Made by a program: the position numbers and the translations under genes
Part shown: in pieces, positions 56,574-64,000 of the stretch
Layout of the letters: each line of letters opens with the position of its first letter
Position numbering within the stretch: the stretch's first letter is position 1
Notes under the pieces: generated by a model
The model's database searches: none
Seen by the model: only the letters and a program-made list of their open reading frames with translations
What the model was told of the DNA's origin: nothing
Assembly: GCA_963741625.1 (NCBI GenBank)
Contig: CAVUIT010000016.1
Location: 6,479-70,478, forward strand
From: CAWBBA01 sp963741625
Lineage (GTDB): Bacteria > Desulfobacterota > Desulfomonilia > Desulfomonilales > Desulfomonilaceae
Length of the DNA stretch: 64,000 nt
Direction of reading: 5' to 3'

Positions 56574-56728
56574 TAGAATTGTTAGGTGAGCTGACAAGGT
56601 GACTCGCAGTTGACACCCTAGACCTAGAGTCGGGCAGGACGCTATCGCTGGACTTTCGGGCTCAACAATGCCCGTGGCCGACTGGCAAGAAACGGTATCC
56701 GAAGAGTATCCATTGGCGGAATTTTTCC

Positions 56729-57496
56729 ATGGCCACTGACAAAAGGGTTGCTTTGGTGTCTGGCGGCGGCCAAGGGATAGGCAAGTGCATCGTCAGGCAC
56801 TTGCTCAATGAGGGCATGGCCGTGGCCATAGCAGAAGTTGATGGTGAAGCAGGGCGAGAGGCTGAGGAAAGCTTCCAGCACCTCGGCCCAGTCCAATTCT
56901 ATGAGACAAACGTGGGTGACGAGGCCGCCGTAGAAAGAGCAGTACGTCTGACTGTGGAACATTTTGGAAGACTGGACGCCCTCGTAAACAACGCGGGCAT
57001 AGCACTTCCACGCAACGCACCAGTGCATGAGTTATCCCTGGAGACATGGAACAGAGTGATCGGGACCAATCTCACAGGGATGTTCCTTTGCACGAAGCAC
57101 AGTGTTCCATTTCTGCGGCGCACCAAAGGAGCCATAGTCAATATTGCTTCCACCAGAGCAATCCAGTCGGAACCAAACACCGAGGCATATTCAGCTTCCA
57201 AGGGGGGCATACTGGCTCTCACTCATTCTCTGGCCATAAGCCTGGGACCAGACATTCGTGTCAACTGCATCAGCCCTGGCTGGATCGATGTAAGCGAGTG
57301 GAAGAAGGCCAAACAAGCCAAGAAGCCACATCTCACGGAAATGGATCATGCACAGCATCCCGCAGGGCGTGTCGGAAAACCAGAAGACATTGCGTCTCTG
57401 GTTGCGTTCCTGATTTCTGACGAAGCTGGATTCATCACTGGCCAGAACTTCGTTGTTGACGGCGGCATGACAAAGAAAATGATCTATGAGGAGTGA
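56729..57496 (+). CDS. Short-chain dehydrogenase/reductase
   Basis: The 255-residue protein has the NAD(P) motif VALVSGGGQGIGKCIVRHLL, the NNAGIALPRN motif, the catalytic Ser in IVNIASTRAI, the YSASKGG motif and the end motif GFITGQNFVVDGGM. All SDR catalytic residues are present. The likely reaction is oxidation or reduction of an alcohol or ketone group; the substrate is unknown. It stands between the hemerythrin gene and a chimeric small membrane protein gene. The frame is intact. Confidence 0.9.
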   Translation: MATDKRVALVSGGGQGIGKCIVRHLLNEGMAVAIAEVDGEAGREAEESFQHLGPVQFYETNVGDEAAVERAVRLTVEHFGRLDALVNNAGIALPRNAPVHELSLETWNRVIGTNLTGMFLCTKHSVPFLRRTKGAIVNIASTRAIQSEPNTEAYSASKGGILALTHSLAISLGPDIRVNCISPGWIDVSEWKKAKQAKKPHLTEMDHAQHPAGRVGKPEDIASLVAFLISDEAGFITGQNFVVDGGMTKKMIYEE

Positions 57497-57562
57497 GCTA
57501 CTGGAAGCTGACCTCTCGCCAGGAATCCTCCCTTAGACGATCAGACATTGACGGAGATTCTC

Positions 57563-57916
57563 ATGCTCACCGTGTACTCGGCTTCCCCTCTTGGTTTCTC
57601 CCCAGAGTGGAGAACCTACAGGGAAAAAATCAAGCGGCGACTGAATGAACGACTAGTGATAAATCTCCACTATCGCGTGGGGATCACCATAGTAGTTTTT
57701 TTGTTGGTGCAGGCAGCCACCGGCCTATTGCTTGGCCTGGGAACGCTGTCGTCGGTTACCGGGTCCAAATGGTTTCAGATTCTAGAAATTATACATACCA
57801 ATTGGGATCCCCTAGGGAGTATGTATCGAATTCTTCTAGGCCTAGGCAAAGTCGCCCAGTGCATCTTAGGGATCATCATCATCTTGCTGAGCCGGGCCCA
57901 TTATAGAAAGAAGTGA
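57563..57916 (+). CDS. Chimeric small protein: deoxyribosyltransferase-like N-terminus joined to membrane helices
   Basis: The start at 57563 has GGAGA five bases upstream. The first 30 residues, LTVYSASPLGFSPEWRTYRE and KIKRRLNER, match codon by codon the N-terminus of the decayed nucleoside 2-deoxyribosyltransferase at 52178. From residue 33 the protein changes to HYRVGITIVVFLLVQAATGL and LGKVAQCILGIIIILLSR, with two to three membrane helices. So a metabolic enzyme start is joined to an unrelated membrane protein, probably by recombination or deletion. The C-terminal family is not recognised; HYRVG...TG resembles cytochrome b561-like or PepSY-type membrane segments. The frame is intact. Confidence 0.6.
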   Translation: MLTVYSASPLGFSPEWRTYREKIKRRLNERLVINLHYRVGITIVVFLLVQAATGLLLGLGTLSSVTGSKWFQILEIIHTNWDPLGSMYRILLGLGKVAQCILGIIIILLSRAHYRKK

Positions 57917-58459
57917 GCCTGCTGGCAGTACTGGTTGTCAACGGTTTTTTTCAGAAACGATTGTTCACGCTAGGACAAACTTCATAAAGAAATCAATTAA
58001 TAGAGAATTAAGAAGGGGTGTGCGGTCTCGCGCATCTTCTGGGATTTCCATTGTCGTATTCCCTATTACGGGTCGGGAATAGTTTACCGTAGTGAGCTGC
58101 ACCGCGAGATAAGTTTCTTACGGGGCCTAGAATCGATTCTGAGCGACGTTGTGAATTTGCGCACGTAAAAAAAGCATGGCCATTTTGGAAAGATTTGAAC
58201 CGGAGACTGCTCTTAGTGGAGCCGAGATGAGGTTATTTCGGTAGGTTGAAGTCACTCTGGACGTCCGGCAGATTTGCTGGGAAAGATGATTCCGTGTGGC
58301 ATCCATGTCCATCCAAGAGCGCTTTTCTCCACTTTCGGGCGAAAACGTCACTATACCTCTAACTTGACAAGTGGTACATTTTACGAATGCAGGTCAGTTT
58401 TCGACCGACCTAAACAGCGCCCCAGGGCGGACGCTCTACAAGAATGGATGGGACGTGAA
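57917..58459. other. Intergenic region of about 540 bp
   Basis: No supported gene. The frame upstream of the VOC gene is open from 58274 but has no ribosome-binding site and low-quality sequence, so it is taken as leader. AT-rich DNA at 57930-58010 may hold a promoter. Confidence 0.3.
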
Positions 58460-58895
58460 ATGAAGGTGAATAAGATTGACCATATCTGCATCGCTGTAAA
58501 GAACCTCGACGAGGCCCGCAAGGTCTGGGAACCGCTTTTGGGAAAAACCAGCCCTGACGACGCGTACGTCGACGAATCCGAGAAGATCCGAGTGGCCCGG
58601 TACCTGGGTCGGGGAGGTGGGTTTCGAACTTATGGAATCCACGACGCCCGAGGGAGACGTGGCAAAATTCATCGAGAAGCATGGGGAAGGCGTTATGCTC
58701 CTCAGCTTCAACGTGGATAACACCCGACAAGCCATAGCGGAGTTGGAGACGAAGGGGTACCCTTTCATCCCGGATTCCCGTGGAGAGAAGGCCCGACCTT
58801 TCCGCGACTGCGAGTTCGGTTTCATCCCGCCGAAGAAGCTCAACGGCGTTCTGACGGAACTGATTGATTACAAGTGGAACGAGTTGAAAAAATAA
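58460..58895 (+). CDS. VOC family protein, methylmalonyl-CoA epimerase-like (frameshift near 58613)
   Basis: The start at 58460 gives VNKIDHICIAVKNLDEARKV, the first metal-binding half with His. A one-base shift near 58610-58617 leads to VGFELMESTTPEGDVAKFIE, GEGVMLLSFNVDNTRQAIAE and PKKLNGVLTELIDY. Length after joining is about 145 residues, as in methylmalonyl-CoA epimerases. The second His usually found after GEG is replaced by Met (GEGVMLLSF), so the enzyme may have another substrate. It lies 430 bp upstream of the Liv-type transporter genes and could serve the same branched-chain or propionate-linked catabolism. Confidence 0.7.
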
Positions 58896-59325
58896 CCGTA
58901 ATTCGGGTGCAAGAGGAGCCGGTCGACCTGCGGTTGACCCGCGTTGGGGCCTGAAACCTAAGGGAAATTGCCATGGTAAAACGAAACCGAAATTTCGAAT
59001 TTCTCTTGTCCATGATCCTGGCGGGGTCTCACTAGGAATCTGCCTGGACAGGGACAATGGCCTATGCTAAGAAATAAAGTCAGAGCGTAAAGCCTGCGAT
59101 AACCCATCCAAGATTCTGTATCGACGAAAACCGCAGTGCGGCCGAGTTGGAGAGTGATGGCCTTAGGGACGCTGAATCCCTCAGTTGAGTCTGGCGCACT
59201 GTGCTCTCTCTTGATTGTCTGTGTCGACACGCCCGAGGAGGCCTGAGCCTCCATCAGGACGACTTCTACAATCGCAACAAGCAGCCCAATTGTCGGAAAA
59301 CGCAAGACCGGAAAGGAGAGCGCTG

Positions 59326-60606
59326 ATGAACGCAGGTGTATTTCGTCGAATCATGGTGCTGGTCGCTTTGGCCGCCGTGGCGTGCCCACTCGGCTTCACT
59401 GTGGCGACCTCCGCGGACAAGGGAGAACCCATCTTGGTGGGCGCCCCTATTCCTCGGGCCAGCAACTATGGTCAGAACGGGGAACGAGGCATGATCATGG
59501 CCACCGAGGAAATCAACGCGGCCGGTGGAGTGAAGGTTGGCGGAGTAATGCGGCCCTTCAAGCTGGAGATAATCGACAGCCGCGATGAAGAACCCGGGGT
59601 TCCCACCAATGAGGTCTTGCTCGCCATAGAGAAGTTGATTCTGCAAAAGAAGGTGGACCTGGTTGCCGGCGGGCCCTGTATGTCGGAATGCGGCATGGCC
59701 GCCCTCGATCTTTTCGCCCGTTACAAGAAGCTCGATGTGGTGAGTATCGGCTGCTACACGCCCGGCTGGGATGAAAAGGTTTCAAAAGACAAAGATAAGT
59801 ACAGTTCCTCCTTCCGCGAAAGCGGCAGCGTCAAGTGGTACGTCAAGGAGTCGCTGGACCTCCTCCGACAAATGAAGGAGAAGTTCGGCTTTGACAAGAT
59901 GTACGTGACCATCGATGACAGCGCCATGTGCCGGCGGGCCTCGGAAATTGTTGAGAAGCTCGCGGAGAAGGACGGGTGGAAAATCGTCGGCAAGGACAAG
60001 CATCCCATCGGATCGACCGACTATTCGGGGGCGTTGACGGAATGCAAAAATTCGGGAGCACAAATCCTTTTCGTATGGGCCTATGCGCCTGAAACCTCCA
60101 TTCTCATGAAACAGTGGGCCTCGATGGAAGTCCCCGCTCTGCCCATCGGATTCATCGGCGCAGCGGAAGACCCTGGGTTCTGGAAAGCAACTGACGGTAA
60201 ATGTGCGTACAGCATAGCCACCCTTTCCGAGACGGGAAACGTTCCGACCAAAGCCACACCCAAGGCCATGGAATTCTACAACGCATTCCAGAAGCGATGG
60301 GGCGTGCCTCCGAGAAGCACCGGATGCGTCAGCGCGTATGAAGCCATGTATGTGCTCAAGGACGCCATCGAACGTGCGGGCAGCACAAAAGAGGATGCAC
60401 TGATCGACGCACTGCAGAAGACCAACCTGGAAGCCGTGCGAGGGACCATCCGCTTTGACGAGAACCATCAAATTGTCTACGGGTATGACCCGAAGAACAG
60501 CGTCCTTGGATGCTGGGTGCAGTGGCAAGACGGCCAACGGGTTCAGGTTTTCCCCCAGGTGGCAGCAATGGGCGAGATCAAACTGCCTCCCTGGTTCAAA
60601 CGTTGA
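59326..60606 (+). CDS. Branched-chain amino acid-type ABC transporter substrate-binding protein
   Basis: I start the protein at 59326 after AAGGAG; the frame is open upstream without a site. Residues 1-28 form a signal peptide (FRRIMVLVALAAVACPLGFT). Then come the periplasmic binding protein (type I, Leu/Ile/Val) features VGAPIPRASNYGQNGERGMI, LVAGGPCMSECGMAALDLFA, KDKHPIGSTDYSGALTECKN and AYEAMYVLKDAIERAGSTKE. About 426 residues. It supplies the ligand to the LivHMGF transporter encoded next. It has an unusual number of cysteines for a periplasmic protein (CMSEC, SIGCYTP, CRR, CKN). Confidence 0.9.
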   Translation: MNAGVFRRIMVLVALAAVACPLGFTVATSADKGEPILVGAPIPRASNYGQNGERGMIMATEEINAAGGVKVGGVMRPFKLEIIDSRDEEPGVPTNEVLLAIEKLILQKKVDLVAGGPCMSECGMAALDLFARYKKLDVVSIGCYTPGWDEKVSKDKDKYSSSFRESGSVKWYVKESLDLLRQMKEKFGFDKMYVTIDDSAMCRRASEIVEKLAEKDGWKIVGKDKHPIGSTDYSGALTECKNSGAQILFVWAYAPETSILMKQWASMEVPALPIGFIGAAEDPGFWKATDGKCAYSIATLSETGNVPTKATPKAMEFYNAFQKRWGVPPRSTGCVSAYEAMYVLKDAIERAGSTKEDALIDALQKTNLEAVRGTIRFDENHQIVYGYDPKNSVLGCWVQWQDGQRVQVFPQVAAMGEIKLPPWFKR

Positions 60607-60665
60607 TCAGCCTCTGATACTCTATAGCGTTTGCCCGGAGTAATATCCGCTACTGTCTGTGGGCC

Positions 60666-60734
60666 GGTGGGACAGTGCCGTGCGGAACGCGGGGTTGCCC
60701 GTAATTTCAGAACAGGCGGAGCGTCTGTCCCACC
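60666..60734. promoter_or_regulatory. Inverted repeat between binding-protein gene and livH
   Basis: GGTGGGACAG (60666-60675) and CTGTCCCACC (60725-60734) are exact reverse complements, 49 bp apart, in the 260-bp gap after the binding-protein gene. It could tune expression of the downstream permease genes by a hairpin. Confidence 0.4.
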
Positions 60735-60866
60735 AATCTCTGTTTCAAGTTGCTGGCTACGTTGAACGTCCACAACCGTCACATCTTTTGGTGATTGCTG
60801 TGAATCCCCCGAGGCCCTGTAGTGGCGTCGGAGTGGGCACCGTCACATTGCGGATGAGGTGCTTGC

Positions 60867-61754
60867 ATGGAGTCAGTGCTTATATACGGCGCGATCAACA
60901 GCGTGATCTTCGCGCTCATGTCCGTGGGCTTCAGCTTGGTCTATGGTGTCAGCCGTCTTCCCAACTTCGCCCACGGCTCCATCTACGTTCTGGTGGGGTT
61001 TCTCACCTGGTCATTTGTCAACGACCTCCACCTCAATTACTGGCTTGCCATACTGATTTCGTTGGCCGTCGCCTCGCTCCTGGGGGCTGCGATTGCCCAC
61101 TTCGTGCTCCTTCGGCTCAGGGGGCTGCCAACCTCCGAAATCATCGCCTCATTCGCCGTCGGTCTCATCATACTGGAGGGCTTGCGGCTCCAGGGCATCG
61201 GTAGCTTCAAGGGCTTCATTGGGCCCAATTATGTCCTGAAACCATTTGTTGACGGCAAGATTGAAATCTTTTCCGTGTTCGTGGACTACCAGCGCCTGAT
61301 TGTGGTGGGAGTGGGAGCCGCTTTGGCCGTCGGCCTGTGGTTTTTCACGCATCATACCAGAATGGGCTTGTCATTGCGGGCCATTGCCCAGGACGAACAA
61401 GCCGCGATGATGCTGGGAATTAACTCGGACCGCGTGGCGATGATGTCCATGGCTATCGGCTCGGCTCTGGCCGGCCTGGCCGCGGTCATCATTCTACCCT
61501 TGGGCAACGTAACGGCCGAGGACGGATACAGGGTACTGGTATACGCCTTGGCTGTGTGCATCATCGGAGGATTGGGCAGTTGGGGCGGCACCTTCATGGC
61601 CGCTTTCCTCGTGGGATTCGCTATGAAGGTGAGCACGTTCTTTTTCGGGGCCGTGTGGGAATCGGTGGTCCTTGTTGGAACCATCATCTTGGTCTTACTT
61701 GTCAAGCCATCCGGTTTGTTGGGCAAGCAGAAAGAACTTGAGGAAAGGGTATGA
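60867..61754 (+). CDS. livH: Branched-chain amino acid ABC transporter permease LivH
   Basis: The 295-residue inner-membrane protein has eight helices and LivH features YGAINSVIFALMSVGFSLVY, GVSRLPNFAHGSIYVLVGFL, LSLRAIAQDEQAAMMLGINS and GGLGSWGGTFMAAFLVGFAM. With LivM it forms the membrane channel for the periplasmic ligand. The start at 60867 follows GAGGTG. The stop overlaps the livM start by four bases. Confidence 0.9.
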   Translation: MESVLIYGAINSVIFALMSVGFSLVYGVSRLPNFAHGSIYVLVGFLTWSFVNDLHLNYWLAILISLAVASLLGAAIAHFVLLRLRGLPTSEIIASFAVGLIILEGLRLQGIGSFKGFIGPNYVLKPFVDGKIEIFSVFVDYQRLIVVGVGAALAVGLWFFTHHTRMGLSLRAIAQDEQAAMMLGINSDRVAMMSMAIGSALAGLAAVIILPLGNVTAEDGYRVLVYALAVCIIGGLGSWGGTFMAAFLVGFAMKVSTFFFGAVWESVVLVGTIILVLLVKPSGLLGKQKELEERV

Positions 61755-62764
61755 TGTCTTCTCCGGACCGCCGAAGAAAAAGGCTGGACAGGAGCATTGA
61801 GGTTCGGTCCGCCGGGCTGTACGCTCTTTCATCGTACCGGGAAATGACGTACGTATTGGCCCCTCGGCTTCTCCTGATCGTCGGCCTGCTCATCTTGCCC
61901 TTCATCCTGGACCCCTATTGGCAAAAGGTCCTCTGTGCCGCGGCGATCACCGCAATTTTGGCGTTAAGTTTTGATTTCCTGGCCCAATATGTGGGGCTGG
62001 TTTGCCTTGGCGGGGCCATGTTTATTGGTTTCGGAGGCTATATTGCCGGTCTCATGAACGCTAATTGGGGCCTGCCGCCTATGCTGACGATTCCGCTGGC
62101 GGCGGTGATAGGTTCGTTCGTGAGCACACTGGTTTTGCTGCCCTGTCTCAGGCTGCGAGGTATTTATTTCGCCATCGTCACGTTCATGCTGCCCCTATTC
62201 GCCAGGAACGTTATTGTGGCGCTGGGTCTTTTCGGGAGCACAGAAGGCATTACCGGCCTCGATACGCTGCCCAATACCTGGGTGGAGCAGTACGTTATCC
62301 TGGTTGCCCTTCTTATAGCCCTTTTCGGCCTGAGGCGACTGGTGAGCGAGGACATAGGGCTCATTATGATGGGTATCAAGGACAACGATCAGGCGGTGCT
62401 GGCCGCAGGCATCAGCATATTGCGATACAGGGTTATTGCGGTGTTCGTGGCCTCCTTCATCGCGTGCTTCGCCGGGGCCTACCTCGCACACCTCTACGGC
62501 TGGCTGGGCCTGTCTCTTTTTGCTATGGACTTTTCCATTTTACCGATTGCAGCCACGGTCATGGGCGGCATGGGGACCCTATCCGGCGCGGTCATCGGTG
62601 CTTTGATTCTCACGCCCCTCTCCGAGGCGTTGCGGGGATTCGGACAGTTGCGCGTGGTCCTGTACTGCTTGGTCCTCCTGATCTTCATACTCTACAAGCC
62701 GGAAGGCCTCATGAACTACCTCGAACGCAAATACCACCAGTTCGAGCGGTGGGAAAAGGTTTGA
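61751..62764 (+). CDS. livM: Branched-chain amino acid ABC transporter permease LivM
   Basis: The 337-residue protein has nine to ten helices and LivM features ILALSFDFLAQYVGLVCLGG, CLRLRGIYFAIVTFMLPLFA, GIKDNDQAVLAAGISILRYR and MGGMGTLSGAVIGALILTPL with the C-terminal ILYKPEGLMNYLERKY. The start overlaps livH by four bases (ATGA) and the gene ends two bases before livG. The first 30 residues are charged and longer than in many LivM proteins. Confidence 0.9.
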   Translation: MMSSPDRRRKRLDRSIEVRSAGLYALSSYREMTYVLAPRLLLIVGLLILPFILDPYWQKVLCAAAITAILALSFDFLAQYVGLVCLGGAMFIGFGGYIAGLMNANWGLPPMLTIPLAAVIGSFVSTLVLLPCLRLRGIYFAIVTFMLPLFARNVIVALGLFGSTEGITGLDTLPNTWVEQYVILVALLIALFGLRRLVSEDIGLIMMGIKDNDQAVLAAGISILRYRVIAVFVASFIACFAGAYLAHLYGWLGLSLFAMDFSILPIAATVMGGMGTLSGAVIGALILTPLSEALRGFGQLRVVLYCLVLLIFILYKPEGLMNYLERKYHQFERWEKV

Positions 62765-62766
62765 CC

Positions 62767-63525
62767 ATGTCGGATGAACTCCTGCTGGAAGTCCGTAATG
62801 TGGGCAAGTCGTTCGGAGGCGTCAAGGCAGTGATGGACGTGAGTTTCACCCTGTACAAGGGGGACGTGCTCGGAGTGATCGGACCCAACGGCGCGGGCAA
62901 GACCACCTTGGTCAACATCCTGACCGGCTTCGTCAAACCGGACCATGGCAGCATCATCTATAAGGGCCGCGACATCGCTGGTATGGCGCCCAACAAGGTC
63001 GCCAATCTGGGCCTGGCGCGCACTTTCCAGGTCATGAGGCCCTACCACAGTCTCCCGGCGTACAAGAATTTGATCGTTCCTCTCAATTCGCCTCGGGTCA
63101 AGAAGGCAACGGCAGGCAAACTGGGCGATCGTGACTCCGTGGCCATCGACATCCTCGAAGAAGTCGGGTTTGAGCGAGACGCCCGCGTGCCATACAAGAC
63201 CGCGGGCTCCCTCCCCCTGGGCTATCAGAAGAGATTGGAGTTGGCCCGCTGTATTGCGCTCAAGCCGGAAATCATCTTGTGTGACGAGGTGTTCTCCGGA
63301 CTTAGCATGTCCGAGATCACCAGCATACTTCCTCTACTCGAAAAGCTCGTCATGCAGGGAGTGACCCTGATCATGGTCGAGCACCGTTTGCGGGAACTGT
63401 TCAGGCTTGCCAACCGAGCCCTCGTAATGCGATTCGGCGTCAAAATCGCCGAAGGACCTCCCCGGGAGGTCATGAAGAAGGACGAAGTGAGGGCTGCATA
63501 CATGGGCACTAAGAGGTCCCGATGA
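62767..63525 (+). CDS. livG: Branched-chain amino acid ABC transporter ATPase LivG
   Basis: The 252-residue ATPase has Walker A GVIGPNGAGKTTLVNILTGF, the Q loop in LARTFQVMRPYHSL, a variant signature AGSLPLGYQKRLELARCIAL and Walker B PEIILCDEVFSGLSMSE with MVEHRL as the H loop. The LSGGQ serine-glycine-glycine is replaced by LPLGYQ, which is seen in some LivG groups, and Walker B has DEV where DEP is usual. It energises LivHM. Its stop overlaps the livF start. Confidence 0.9.
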   Translation: MSDELLLEVRNVGKSFGGVKAVMDVSFTLYKGDVLGVIGPNGAGKTTLVNILTGFVKPDHGSIIYKGRDIAGMAPNKVANLGLARTFQVMRPYHSLPAYKNLIVPLNSPRVKKATAGKLGDRDSVAIDILEEVGFERDARVPYKTAGSLPLGYQKRLELARCIALKPEIILCDEVFSGLSMSEITSILPLLEKLVMQGVTLIMVEHRLRELFRLANRALVMRFGVKIAEGPPREVMKKDEVRAAYMGTKRSR

Positions 63526-64000
63526 ACCTCCTTGAAGTGAATAACCTGATGGTCTTTTACGAAAACGCCATTGGGATCAATAACGTTAGTCTTACATGCA
63601 AGAAAGGTGGGATTACCGGCGTCTTCGGAGCGAACAGCGCGGGCAAGACAACCCTGATGTTCACACTATCCGGCATCATCCTGGACACGGCGAAAAAGGA
63701 AAGGATGAAAGGCGGAATCCGGATCGCCGTCATGGGCGACATCCTGTTCAAGGACAGAGCATCACGAGTATGGAGCCGAGTTTTAGAGCCCGACAGGGCA
63801 TCATCCTGTGCCCTGAAAGGAGAAGGATCTTCAAGGAAAGCACAGTTATGGAAAACCTTATGATCGGAGGGATTATCGCGAGCGACGCTGACGCCAAACG
63901 AACTTTGGATTACGTTTTCACCATATTTCCGGACCTGATAAGACTCCGCAGACGAGAAGCAGGATTTCTGAGCGGGGGCGAACAACAGATGCTGGCCATA
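63522..64000 (+). CDS. livF: Branched-chain amino acid ABC transporter ATPase LivF (frameshift near 63752, right end cut)
   Basis: The protein starts at 63522, overlapping livG by four bases. Walker A is GVFGANSAGKTTLMFTLSG. At the GG of 63752-63753 one base appears missing; with GGG the frame continues as LFKGQSITSMEPSFRARQGI, then ILCPERRRIFKESTVMENLM and the signature FLSGGEQQML at the window end. The rest, with Walker B, is beyond 64000. It pairs with LivG. Confidence 0.85.

Overview
The window looks like a chromosomal segment of a free-living, anaerobic or microaerobic Gram-negative bacterium, most likely a Desulfobacterota-type (deltaproteobacterial) lineage. The reasons are its moderate GC content, class III cyclases with N-terminal zinc ribbons, DUF3795 and DUF523/DUF1722 proteins, a PagL-like outer-membrane enzyme and a Liv-type ABC transporter. 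The assignment is inference; no rRNA or marker gene is present.

Layout. 0-5.4 kb: end of a zinc-ribbon cyclase, a DUF3795 protein, a GlxA-type AraC regulator, an ankyrin protein and two decayed minus-strand genes. 5.4-9.8 kb: a phage- or plasmid-like plus-strand block with an acidic helical protein, two tiny membrane proteins, a possible Rad52-like annealing protein and a PD-(D/E)XK nuclease. 10.2-15.5 kb: two large minus-strand signalling genes, cyclase-TolB-TPR and cyclase-ATPase-TPR. 16.6-21.8 kb: an inositol-phosphate/CDP-alcohol phosphatidyltransferase pair, an HD protein, an FkbM methyltransferase, an NMN-adenylyltransferase-like protein and a zinc-finger methyltransferase. 22.2-36.6 kb: an oxygen/light-stress island with glutaredoxin, TspO, cyanide-insensitive-type cytochrome bd oxidase and a small DUF2474 subunit, DUF427, a TIGR01777 epimerase, DUF523/DUF1722, class II photolyase, two PNPOx-fold proteins, a CrtI-like desaturase, DUF1990 and a flavin disulfide reductase fused to a STAS domain. 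37.5-46.2 kb: an accessory zone with an IS1595 element, a MITE-like element, direct repeats around a pagL-like gene, and a very large HTH/zinc-ribbon/ankyrin/PH gene split by an IS5-family element. 47-53.5 kb: two transporters, an IS3 element, a truncated gene, a decayed nucleoside deoxyribosyltransferase and a tRNA-Pro 3' fragment. 53.5-64 kb: an MBL hydrolase, IHF-like protein, hemerythrin, an SDR, a VOC epimerase-like protein and a livJ-H-M-G-F branched-chain amino-acid-type ABC operon running off the right edge.

A recurring property is single-base frameshifts in otherwise well-conserved genes. Several sit in short homopolymers, for example at 7964-7967, 23160-23163, 37635-37637 and 63752-63753, which points to residual sequencing indels. 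Other lesions (in-frame stops at 3226, 42599 and 52231, and IS insertions with target duplications) look like real decay. I give joined coordinates for frameshifted genes and say where the frame breaks.

Functionally the best-supported units are the cydAB(-DUF2474) oxidase operon, the tight three-gene flavoprotein-STAS/DUF1990/CrtI-like operon, the inositol lipid head-group pair, and the Liv transporter operon.
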